The translations under genes were made by a program, and so were the position numbers. From assembly GCA_964384625.1 (NCBI GenBank), contig CAYLNH010000246.1:1-11110 (forward strand): a stretch of DNA of 11,110 nucleotides. The letters run 5' to 3'. Below the pieces are notes generated by a model, which ran no database searches, was not told the DNA's origin, and saw nothing but the letters and a program-made list of their open reading frames with translations. Numbering within the stretch: position 1 is the stretch's first letter; each line of letters starts with the position of its first letter. This document shows positions 1-5,478 of this stretch, piece after piece. This DNA is from CAYLNH01 sp964384625. GTDB taxonomy: Bacteria; Verrucomicrobiota; Lentisphaeria; JABSQK01.

Positions 1-13
1 TGATAGTCTTGAG

Positions 14-40
14 CCTGGGGTTGGCGAAGCCTACCCCAGG
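14..40. repeat. 27-nt palindrome (REP-like hairpin)
   Basis: CCTGGGGT (14-21) pairs perfectly with ACCCCAGG (33-40). After one T-T mismatch, GGC (23-25) pairs with GCC (29-31) around a GAA loop. This makes an 11-bp interrupted hairpin, the strongest in the left-hand non-coding region. It has no T-run and no adjacent gene end inside the window, so a terminator role is not supported, although the upstream gene is out of view. A REP-type or transposon-derived palindrome is the most likely explanation. Confidence 0.55.
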
Positions 41-67
41 ATGGGGGGAGATACTTCGTGCTCACCA

Positions 68-85
68 GACCTGGCAGGCCAGGTC
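68..85. repeat. Perfect 8-bp inverted repeat
   Basis: GACCTGGC (68-75) and GCCAGGTC (78-85) are perfect complements separated by two bases. In RNA the innermost pairs would open to form the loop. It lies 27 nt after the palindrome at 14-40 and probably belongs to the same repeat cluster. Function unknown. Confidence 0.4.
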
Positions 86-527
86 GTTCGGGGGGCTCAC
101 TCCGGGTACTATATCAACACCGGCCCGTTGGGCCTCAGGAACTCCCGTTTGAGGCTAAGCCTAACGCTTTCGGGTTGCCAGCGCCAACAGTGGAACCGCA
201 CAACGCCGCGTCCGCGCCGGCGAAGGGCTACCAGCCACAGGCTGGTCCGCCTGGGCGGAAAGCTCGCCTTCGAGGACTGTTGATTTAACGCGCATCTGGT
301 TGAGTCTCTGCACCCTGAAGGGGCTGCCGCAATGTAGCCTGGGGCAGCGCCGTCATTACCCGCTCTGCAGTGCGCCGGCGACGGGGTGTAGCGGCTGCCG
401 GCGGCAGGAAGGCAGACGCGGGAGCCGATCCGCGCATTGGCGGCGCTGCCGGCTCTTGTTGCCGCCCTTGTGCCGACCCCGGACTGCGTGTACTGTGTAC
501 CCAGAGTAGAACCCGGAGGAGTTCGAT

Positions 528-1133
528 ATGATGATTCGGTTGGTTGCCGCAGTTCTTTGTCTTGGCATGGTTGCCGGGTGTGCAACGACAGCGCAGAAGG
601 GGCGGAAGGGTGACGAGAAGAAACCGTTTGTGAAGCGCGAGATGCAGGGTGTGTGGAAGCCGGAGGCGTTCGGCACCGTGCTGCGGGGCGAAGTCAGTCT
701 GAACCGGAATTACTTCAAAGCGGCGCCCCAACTCAAGAGCTATCGCGAGGTCCTGCGGCTGTCTGAAGCGATCAACGACGAGTTCTCGTTTAAAGTAGTC
801 GATGATCTGGAAACCGCGCCGGCGCCGATGGGATCCGAGGCGATCCTGTTCCAAACGTTTGGCAATCCCAAACTGGCGCAGAAAGGGGAGACCCGGTTTG
901 AACTGGAGCGCGGCGAGGAAACCCAGGTGTTTGACATTGCGGTTCGCGTGTTGCCGCCGATTGCCTATCGCATCGGGGCACAGCATGGGCCGGTAAAGAA
1001 GAAGCCCGTACTGAAGACCATCAAGATCCAGTACCGCCTGGTATGCTCACCGGGTGAAGCCGGCGAGCGCGTCCTGTGCTTTCACCGTGAGCTGCGACTT
1101 GATCCGGTGGCGAATATGGAGGAAGAAGAGTAG
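528..1133 (+). CDS. Small lipoprotein of unknown function
   Basis: 201 residues. The N-terminus has a basic residue (Arg4), a hydrophobic core and a lipobox V-A-G-C ending at Cys18, so the product should be lipidated and anchored by Cys18. Ala at +2 does not match the Asp inner-membrane retention signal of Lol systems, so an outer-membrane location is plausible. The mature part (about 183 residues) opens with a Lys/Arg-rich linker (22-37), followed by mixed alpha/beta-looking sequence and a very acidic C-terminal tail (EEEE). Cys173 and Cys184 could form a disulfide. The start at 528 is supported by GGAGGAG at 515-521, 6 nt upstream; a second Met follows at once. No known domain was recognised and no function is proposed. 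It is a single gene, convergent with the aldolase gene, whose stop lies only 10 bp away. Confidence 0.85.
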   Translation: MMIRLVAAVLCLGMVAGCATTAQKGRKGDEKKPFVKREMQGVWKPEAFGTVLRGEVSLNRNYFKAAPQLKSYREVLRLSEAINDEFSFKVVDDLETAPAPMGSEAILFQTFGNPKLAQKGETRFELERGEETQVFDIAVRVLPPIAYRIGAQHGPVKKKPVLKTIKIQYRLVCSPGEAGERVLCFHRELRLDPVANMEEEE

Positions 1134-1142
1134 GAACTCTTC
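1125..1142. terminator. Small hairpin spanning a convergent gene end
   Basis: GAAGAG (1125-1130) pairs with CTCTTC (1137-1142) around a 6-nt loop that contains the lipoprotein stop codon. The dyad nearly reaches the stop codon of the opposing aldolase gene at 1144. There is no T-run on either side, so it is at best a weak or factor-dependent bidirectional terminator. Confidence 0.2.
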
Positions 1143-1143
1143 G

Positions 1144-2181
1144 CTACTGGAAGTCCGTCATCTCGTCGAAGAACTTCACCATATTGCCTTTGTCCGGGCC
1201 GGCATTGTGGGCCATGGCGGCGCGCGGATGCTGGTTCATGAACCCGGTGATCATGTAGGGCGTGTCGAAGCCCCAGCCGAGTTCGGCGCGCAGCGGTTCA
1301 ACCGTCTCCTGCATGCATTTCAGAATCGGGCGCAGGTGATACTTCGGGTTATGCAGGAAGCCCAGGAGCAGTTCCAGCGGGGCGTTGCCGGCGCCGCGGC
1401 CGAGACCGGCGATGCTGCCGTCCAGGTAGTTGGCGCCTTCGATGACGGCTTCCACCGTATTGGCAAAGCCTAGCTGCAGGTTGTTGTGGGCGTGCATGCC
1501 GATGGTCTTTCCCGGACAGGCATCCATGTACTTGCGGATGAGGAAGTGCACCTGCTCGCTGTACAGTGCGCCGAAACTGTCGACGAGGTAGACGACCTCC
1601 ACTTCGGAGCCGGCCAGCAGGCCGAGGGCTTCGTCCAGTTCGTAGTCCGGCACGCCGGAGACCGCCATCAGGTTGACGGAGGTCTCGTAGCCTTTTTCTT
1701 TGGCGTCCGCGAGCATGTCGAGGGCGACGGGAATCTGGTGGATATAGGTGGCGACGCGGATCAGGTCGATGACGCTCTGTTCGCGCGGCAGAATGTCGCG
1801 TTCGTAGTTGGTCCGGGTGGCGTCGGCCATGATGGAGATCTTCAGATCGGTGTCGTTCTCGCCGACGATGCTGCGCAGGTCTTCCTCGGTGCAGAACTTC
1901 CAGCTGCCGTATTCGTCGCTGGAGAACTGCGACGGGTCGGCTTTGTAGCCGAATTCCATGTAGTCGACGCCGCCGGCGACGTTGGCTTCGTAGACCTTCT
2001 TGACGATGTCGGCGTTGAAATTGTGGTTATTCATCAGGCCGCCGTCGCGGATGGTGCAGTCGAGCACTTTGATTTCGGGGCGGTACGAGAGCCACCGGGT
2101 GGTGGCTGAATCTGCCGGTTGGGCTTTCTTTCTTCTGGCCATATCAGCGTTTTCCTGCTGTTCGCGTTTTTCAGAAACCAT
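1144..2181 (-). CDS. DRE-TIM metallolyase / HMGL-like aldolase
   Basis: 345 residues. The TIM barrel starts with the family signature D-C-T-I-R-D-G-G (41-48); Arg45 and Asp46 match the catalytic Arg and metal-binding Asp. The strand-7 metal ligands appear as M-H-A-H-N-N (His230, His232), followed by the glycine-rich G-L-G-R-G-A-G-N (259-266). Relatives include 4-hydroxy-2-oxovalerate aldolase (DmpG) and HMG-CoA lyase, which cleave or form C-C bonds next to a 2-oxo acid using a divalent metal. The C-terminal segment (about 300-325, W-G-F ... H-P-R) looks like the DmpG-type C-terminal domain. The substrate is not predictable, and no acylating aldehyde dehydrogenase partner is visible. The start at 2181 has AAAGGA 5 nt upstream. 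Met14 (2142) has a poorer site, but the charged residues 1-30 are outside the conserved fold. Probably cytoplasmic. Confidence 0.88.
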   Translation of the reverse strand: MVSEKREQQENADMARRKKAQPADSATTRWLSYRPEIKVLDCTIRDGGLMNNHNFNADIVKKVYEANVAGGVDYMEFGYKADPSQFSSDEYGSWKFCTEEDLRSIVGENDTDLKISIMADATRTNYERDILPREQSVIDLIRVATYIHQIPVALDMLADAKEKGYETSVNLMAVSGVPDYELDEALGLLAGSEVEVVYLVDSFGALYSEQVHFLIRKYMDACPGKTIGMHAHNNLQLGFANTVEAVIEGANYLDGSIAGLGRGAGNAPLELLLGFLHNPKYHLRPILKCMQETVEPLRAELGWGFDTPYMITGFMNQHPRAAMAHNAGPDKGNMVKFFDEMTDFQ

Positions 2182-2215
2182 AGATATCCTTTAATGTCCG
2201 TGAAAATGGAGCGGT

Positions 2216-2221
2216 ACTATA
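2216..2221 (-). promoter_or_regulatory. -10-like element for the aldolase gene
   Basis: Read on the minus strand this is TATAGT, five of six matches to the sigma70 -10 consensus. It would start transcription around 2209, giving a leader of about 28 nt that contains the AAAGGA ribosome-binding site. The -35 region at 17-nt spacing (CTTTTA) is poor, and the tandem repeat array begins about 35 bp further upstream. Tentative. Confidence 0.3.
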
Positions 2222-2256
2222 CTCCGCAAACAGCGACATAAAAGCGGCAACGTGTG

Positions 2257-2729
2257 CCGGAACAAAGCAGCCCGCCTCTCCGAGGCGGTTCCCGCGAAGC
2301 GGCCCGCTGCGCCATCGACGGTCCGGAACAGAGTAGCCCGCCTCTCCGAGGCGGTTCCCGTGAAGCGGCCCGCCGCGCCATCGACGGTCCGGAACAGAGT
2401 AGCCCGCCTCTCCGAGGCGGTTCCCGCGAAGCGGCCCGCNNNNNNNNNNNNNNNNNNNNNNNNNNNNNNNNNNNNNNNNNNNNNNNNNNNNNNNNNNNNN
2501 NNNNNNNNNNNNNNNNNNNNNNNNNNNNNNNNNNNNNNNCGGTCCGGAACAGAGTAGCCCGCCTCTCCGAGGCGGTTCCCGCGAAGCGGCCCGCCGCGCC
2601 ATCGACGGTCCGGAACAGAGTAGCCCGCCTCTCCGAGGCGGTTCCCGCGAAGCGGCCCGCTGCGCCATCGACGGTCCGGAACAGAGTAGCCCGCCTCTCC
2701 GAGGCGGTTCCCGTGAAGCGGCCCGCCGC
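2257..2729. repeat. 66-bp tandem repeat array interrupted by assembly gap
   Basis: Units start at 2253 (degenerate first 4 bases), 2319, 2385, 2540, 2606 and 2672, exactly 66 bp apart on each side of the gap. Six copies are visible; the third is cut by Ns and the sixth ends at 2729. Each unit can fold into CGCCTC-TCC-GAGGCG, extended by GGAAC/GTTCC across a 9-nt one-sided bulge, followed by a small CCGC-GAA-GCGG hairpin. Copies differ mainly at two C/T positions (unit positions 43 and 56). The first change turns a C-G pair of the GAA hairpin into a T(U)-G wobble, so folding is kept. The array lies between two divergent genes. Because 66 is a multiple of three, long frames run through it, but no start or gene-like composition supports coding. 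Function unknown. Confidence 0.9.
2440..2539. other. Assembly gap of 100 Ns
   Basis: Exactly 100 Ns lie inside the tandem array, the conventional placeholder for a gap of unknown size. The sequence stops after base 55 of a unit and resumes at base 1 of another, so a continuous array would need 11 plus a multiple of 66 missing bases, which 100 is not. The copy number of the array is therefore unknown. Confidence 0.97.
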
Positions 2730-2742
2730 ACCCCCCTATGTT

Positions 2743-2767
2743 CGCACATCCGATCTGTAGATGTGCG
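2743..2767. promoter_or_regulatory. Inverted repeat upstream of the sulfatase gene
   Basis: CGCACATC (2743-2750) and GATGTGCG (2760-2767) form a perfect 8-bp dyad with a 9-bp centre. It sits 15 bp before a consensus TTGACA (2783-2788) and about 80 bp before the sulfatase start. The symmetry and position fit an operator for a dimeric regulator. It could instead be one more intergenic hairpin at the edge of the repeat array. Confidence 0.35.
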
Positions 2768-2782
2768 TTGCCGCCAAGCAGG

Positions 2783-2788
2783 TTGACA
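2783..2788 (+). promoter_or_regulatory. Consensus -35 hexamer (TTGACA) before sulfatase
   Basis: This is a perfect sigma70 -35 hexamer, 59 bp before the sulfatase start codon. No good -10 follows at 16-18 bp: 17-bp spacing gives AGTAGT. It may be a promoter that needs an activator, or a chance match. Confidence 0.3.
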
Positions 2789-2846
2789 ACCGCAAAACCG
2801 GGGCAAGTAGTCATATGGATACAAACTGACAATATGAGGACCGACA

Positions 2847-4475
2847 ATGACCACGCCGACTGCGCCGGACCCCCCGAACGTAATACTCATCCTCGTTGAC
2901 GACATGGGGTTTTCCGACATCGGCTGCTATGGCTCGGAGATCCATACGCCGAACCTGAATCGCATGGCTCAGCGGGGCCTGCGGTTCACGCAATTCTACA
3001 ACGGCGCTCGCTGCTGTCCCACGCGCGCCAGCATCCTCACCGGGCTCTATGCGCAGCAGGCAGGCGTCGGCCACATGATCAAGGATCGCGGCGTGGGTCC
3101 AGCGTACCAGGGCTATCTGCGCGAGGACTGCGTGACGCTCGGCGAGGCCATGGGGCAGGGCGGCTACCAGACGATGTACTGTGGTAAATGGCATGCGTCG
3201 CCGGGCATTCCGATTGTTGGTGAACCGGTCGCCGAACCCGGCAGCAAGCGCAACCCGTATCCGCTGTCTCGTGGTTTCGACCGCTTCTGGGGCACTCTTG
3301 CCGGGTGCGGCAATTTCTTTAATCCCCACGGCATGATGGATCAGGACCAACGGATCACCGCCGCTGACGACGACTTCTACTACACTGATGCGATCGCCGA
3401 AAAGTCATGTGAGATGATCACCGATGCCGCCGGCAGAGACGACCCGTTCCTGCTTCACGTCTGCTATACGGCGCCGCACTGGCCGCTGCACGCCCGGCCC
3501 GAGGATATCGAGAAATACCGCGGCACGTATCGGCAGGGCTGGGACCACTTCCGTACGGCTCGCCACGAAGAGATGAAGGGGCAGGGCATCGTGAGTGCAG
3601 ACTGGGATATCTCGCCGCGCGACGCGGATTCGCGGGACTTCCGCGAGGACTCGCGGGCGCGTCAAGAGTGGGAGGACTTGCGGATGGCGGTCTACGCGGC
3701 CCAGATTGAGAGCATGGACCGTGGCGTCGGCCGCATCCTGGACGAGCTTGCCGAGTTGGACATTGAGGACAACACGTTGGTTATGTTCCTCAGCGACAAC
3801 GGCGGCTGCGCTGAATTTCTCAATGAGGACGGTGATGGCAAGAGCTGGCCGAGCATGTATCGGCACACGGCGCCTTCCGGCCGGATATGCACCGTGGGCA
3901 ACATCGAAGGTGACGAACCCGGCCCGGCAACGACGTTTATGAGTTACGACCTGCCGTGGGCAAACATGTCGAACACTCCCTTTCGCATGTACAAGCATTG
4001 GGTCCACGAAGGCGGCATCGGCACGCCGCTGGTCTGCCAGTGGCCGGCCCGCATCAAGCCCGGCCGCGTCGTCGATCAGCCTTGTCATATCATTGATTTT
4101 ATGGCGACCATCCTGGATGTCGGCGGCGTCGAGTACCCGACCGAGTACCAGGGCAACGCGATCCAGCCGTTGGAAGGTGAAAGCTTCGCCCCCCTGCTGC
4201 AGGGCAATGATCTGTGGCAGCGCGAGCGCCCGATCTTCTGGGAACACGAGGGCAACCGCGCCGTTCGTGACGGCCAGTGGAAGCTGGTCTCGAAAACCGT
4301 CAACGGAGAAAACGGCCCCTGGGAGCTGTACGACATGCTGGCCGATCGCACGGAACTTCATGATATGGCGGCAAGGGAACCGGACCGCGTCAAGAAGATG
4401 GTCGCCATGTATGGCGAGTGGGCCGCACGCTGCGGCGTACTCCCCTGGAACCGCGGACCTGTGGCGCCAACATAG
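2847..4475 (+). CDS. Formylglycine-dependent sulfatase (arylsulfatase type), no signal peptide
   Basis: 542 residues, alkaline-phosphatase fold. It should hydrolyse sulfate esters of an unidentified, probably carbohydrate or aryl, substrate. Visible active-site elements are the Ca-binding pair D18-D19 in L-V-D-D-M-G; the modification motif C56-C-P-T-R60, where C56 would become formylglycine; G-K-W-H (K112, H114); His209 in P-H-W; S-D-N-G-G (D315, N316); and K381 before H-E-G-G. The C-terminal end keeps the usual W-K-L and E-L-Y-D segments. It starts M-T-T-P-T and reaches the first core strand by residue 11. An in-frame TGA at 2835-2837 rules out a longer N-terminus, and GAGGA at 2836-2840 supports the start. 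With no signal peptide it is predicted to be cytoplasmic. The gene is convergent with araC, 33 bp from its stop. Substrate subfamily cannot be assigned by eye. Confidence 0.93.
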   Translation: MTTPTAPDPPNVILILVDDMGFSDIGCYGSEIHTPNLNRMAQRGLRFTQFYNGARCCPTRASILTGLYAQQAGVGHMIKDRGVGPAYQGYLREDCVTLGEAMGQGGYQTMYCGKWHASPGIPIVGEPVAEPGSKRNPYPLSRGFDRFWGTLAGCGNFFNPHGMMDQDQRITAADDDFYYTDAIAEKSCEMITDAAGRDDPFLLHVCYTAPHWPLHARPEDIEKYRGTYRQGWDHFRTARHEEMKGQGIVSADWDISPRDADSRDFREDSRARQEWEDLRMAVYAAQIESMDRGVGRILDELAELDIEDNTLVMFLSDNGGCAEFLNEDGDGKSWPSMYRHTAPSGRICTVGNIEGDEPGPATTFMSYDLPWANMSNTPFRMYKHWVHEGGIGTPLVCQWPARIKPGRVVDQPCHIIDFMATILDVGGVEYPTEYQGNAIQPLEGESFAPLLQGNDLWQRERPIFWEHEGNRAVRDGQWKLVSKTVNGENGPWELYDMLADRTELHDMAAREPDRVKKMVAMYGEWAARCGVLPWNRGPVAPT

Positions 4476-4508
4476 AACGCCGGCTCCGGTTTATCGCCAT
4501 TCCTTGTA

Positions 4509-5261
4509 CTACAGTTGCTCGCGGTAGGCCGTGGGCGATGCCCCCACGCGGCGTTTGAAGGCGTTCGAAAAGTGACTGCTGTCCGCGAAACACAGACGGG
4601 CGGCAATCTCTTTGACGCGTAAGGTGGTGTTGGACAGTAAAAACCGGGCCTGCTCCATACGTCGGTTCAACAGGTAGTCGTACGGCGACTGGCCGAACGC
4701 CGCCTTGAAACTGCGGCTGAGATGCGCTTCCGACAGACCGACGGCGCCGCAGATGTCGGCCAACCCCAGTTCCGCCTCGATGTGTTCATCAAGGAGGTCC
4801 TTGGCTTCCCGCAGCGCGGCCGGGACCGGCGCCGCCTCCTGCTGATGGCAGGCGAACAACGCACGGACGATCCGGTGAAACAGGATCTCTTTCGAACTGT
4901 CCGGCGACAGCATTTCGAGAATCAGATCCTCGATTGCACATTGGCGGAAGTAATGCGTCTCGCTCAGTCCGTACAGCGTCCACAATTGGTCCACCAACCG
5001 ACCGTTGACGCAAAAGAAAATCTTCTCCCAGGGGTCGTCGGGATCGGGGTAATAGTGGTGTCGACTGTTGCGGTGGAGGATGTAGACATCTCCCTGCTGC
5101 GGCCGACAGTCGAAGCCGTTGGTCTGCAGCACCCCCTGGCCGGCGGCGATATACTCGACCGTACACCACGGCCAGTCGTTCCTGCGGATGTTCTCGGCTG
5201 GATTGCCGTGGCACGTTACGCGGGCCGCGCCGAGCATTTGGAAGATAGCAGGATTCTTCAT
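4509..5261 (-). CDS. AraC-family transcriptional regulator
   Basis: 250 residues, of normal length for the family. Residues about 15-90 look like a cupin-type sensor domain (G-D-V-Y-I-L at 57-62, H-R-N-S-R-H around 63-68). Residues about 150-248 form the paired helix-turn-helix domain: first helix pair at L-A-D-I-C-G-A-V-G-L-S (168-177), second at V-K-E-I-A-A-R-L-C-F (216-225), then the family signature S-H-F-S-N-A-F-K and P-T-A-Y-R at the end. It probably binds a small molecule, often a sugar, and activates neighbours. The divergent oxidoreductase gene is the obvious target and the sulfatase a second candidate (inference). The ATG at 5261 has no Shine-Dalgarno sequence, and a predicted promoter would start transcription only about 3 nt upstream, so the mRNA may be leaderless. 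Met9 (5237) is an alternative start, also without a ribosome-binding site. Confidence 0.93.
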   Translation of the reverse strand: MKNPAIFQMLGAARVTCHGNPAENIRRNDWPWCTVEYIAAGQGVLQTNGFDCRPQQGDVYILHRNSRHHYYPDPDDPWEKIFFCVNGRLVDQLWTLYGLSETHYFRQCAIEDLILEMLSPDSSKEILFHRIVRALFACHQQEAAPVPAALREAKDLLDEHIEAELGLADICGAVGLSEAHLSRSFKAAFGQSPYDYLLNRRMEQARFLLSNTTLRVKEIAARLCFADSSHFSNAFKRRVGASPTAYREQL

Positions 5262-5270
5262 GATATTATC

Positions 5271-5299
5271 AGTATTACACAGTGAAATCTGGTTTTCAA
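5271..5299 (-). promoter_or_regulatory. Predicted araC promoter
   Basis: On the minus strand TTGAAA (5299-5294) is followed after 17 bp by AATACT (5276-5271): five of six and four of six matches to sigma70 consensus. The implied start, near 5264, nearly coincides with the araC ATG at 5261. Its -35 overlaps that of the opposite promoter, so the two would compete. Confidence 0.4.
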
Positions 5300-5321
5300 T
5301 GAATTTTGGTGCAAGTATAGT
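5293..5321 (+). promoter_or_regulatory. Predicted promoter of oxidoreductase gene 1
   Basis: TTTTCA (5293-5298) and TATAGT (5316-5321) are separated by 17 bp: four of six and five of six matches to sigma70 consensus. This stretch is clearly more AT-rich than its surroundings. Transcription would start near 5328 and leave a leader of about 150 nt carrying the hairpins at 5346-5456. The imperfect -35 suits activation by the neighbouring AraC protein. Confidence 0.45.
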
Positions 5322-5345
5322 TCAATATGTGAAAGCGCGAGAAGC

Positions 5346-5361
5346 CCTCGCACGAGCGAGG
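5346..5361 (+). repeat. Hairpin in the leader of oxidoreductase gene 1
   Basis: CCTCGC (5346-5351) and GCGAGG (5356-5361) pair perfectly around ACGA. It lies just after the predicted transcription start and before the duplicated hairpins. No T-run follows. Confidence 0.4.
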
Positions 5362-5380
5362 TGCGTAAGGCGGATACTTA

Positions 5381-5461
5381 TGATACAGAAGAACGGCGGC
5401 ATGAGCAGGGATGCTCATGATACAGAAGAACGGCGGCATGAGCAGGGATGCTCATGATACA
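5381..5461. repeat. Two tandem 37-bp units, each with an 8-bp hairpin
   Basis: Units 5381-5417 and 5418-5454 are identical, and a third begins (TGATACA, 5455-5461) before the sequence diverges. Each contains CATGAGCA-GGGA-TGCTCATG, an 8-bp perfect stem with a 4-nt loop, at 5400-5419 and 5437-5456. The second stem ends 10 bp before the ribosome-binding site of the oxidoreductase gene. Possible roles are direct-repeat operator sites for the divergent AraC regulator or RNA structure controlling translation. A recent slippage duplication without function is also possible. Confidence 0.85.
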
Positions 5462-5478
5462 AGTTGGAAGGTGAGACT

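Larger units (their letters stand above)
1..514. other. Non-coding region rich in short inverted repeats
   Basis: No convincing gene was found here. Open frames on both strands lack a start with a ribosome-binding site and give arginine/proline-rich low-complexity products typical of GC-rich non-coding DNA. The stretch is packed with short perfect dyads: 14-40, 68-85, 122-134 (GGCCC-GTT-GGGCC), 132-155 (GCCTCA/TGAGGC, 12-nt loop), 230-246 (ACCAGCC-ACA-GGCTGGT), 323-348 (GCTGCC/GGCAGC) and 395-407 (CTGCC-GGC-GGCAG). The style resembles the palindromic intergenic repeats common in PVC-group genomes. That resemblance is from memory and was not checked by a search. A structured RNA was considered, but no tmRNA, RNase P, SRP or 6S signature was recognised. 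The 3' end must hold the promoter of the lipoprotein gene; only a weak candidate is visible (TTGTGC 468-473, 17-nt spacer, TACTGT 491-496). Confidence 0.6.

Noticed and set aside
60..300. Known structured RNA (tmRNA, RNase P, SRP, 6S)
   Set aside because: Several hairpins are present, but none of the conserved core sequences of these RNAs could be recognised.
285..986. Minus-strand open frames over 109-986
   Set aside because: They overlap the lipoprotein gene, which has a good start, ribosome-binding site and lipobox. The products are Arg/Pro-rich without domains.
2257..2729. CRISPR array
   Set aside because: The whole 66-bp unit repeats, with no unique spacers between conserved repeats, and no cas genes are present.
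2171..2920. Open frames through the 66-bp array encoding a 22-residue repeat protein
   Set aside because: A 66-bp period keeps several frames open on both strands at once, so openness is not evidence. There is no ribosome-binding site or sensible N-terminus, and the frames cross the aldolase and sulfatase starts.
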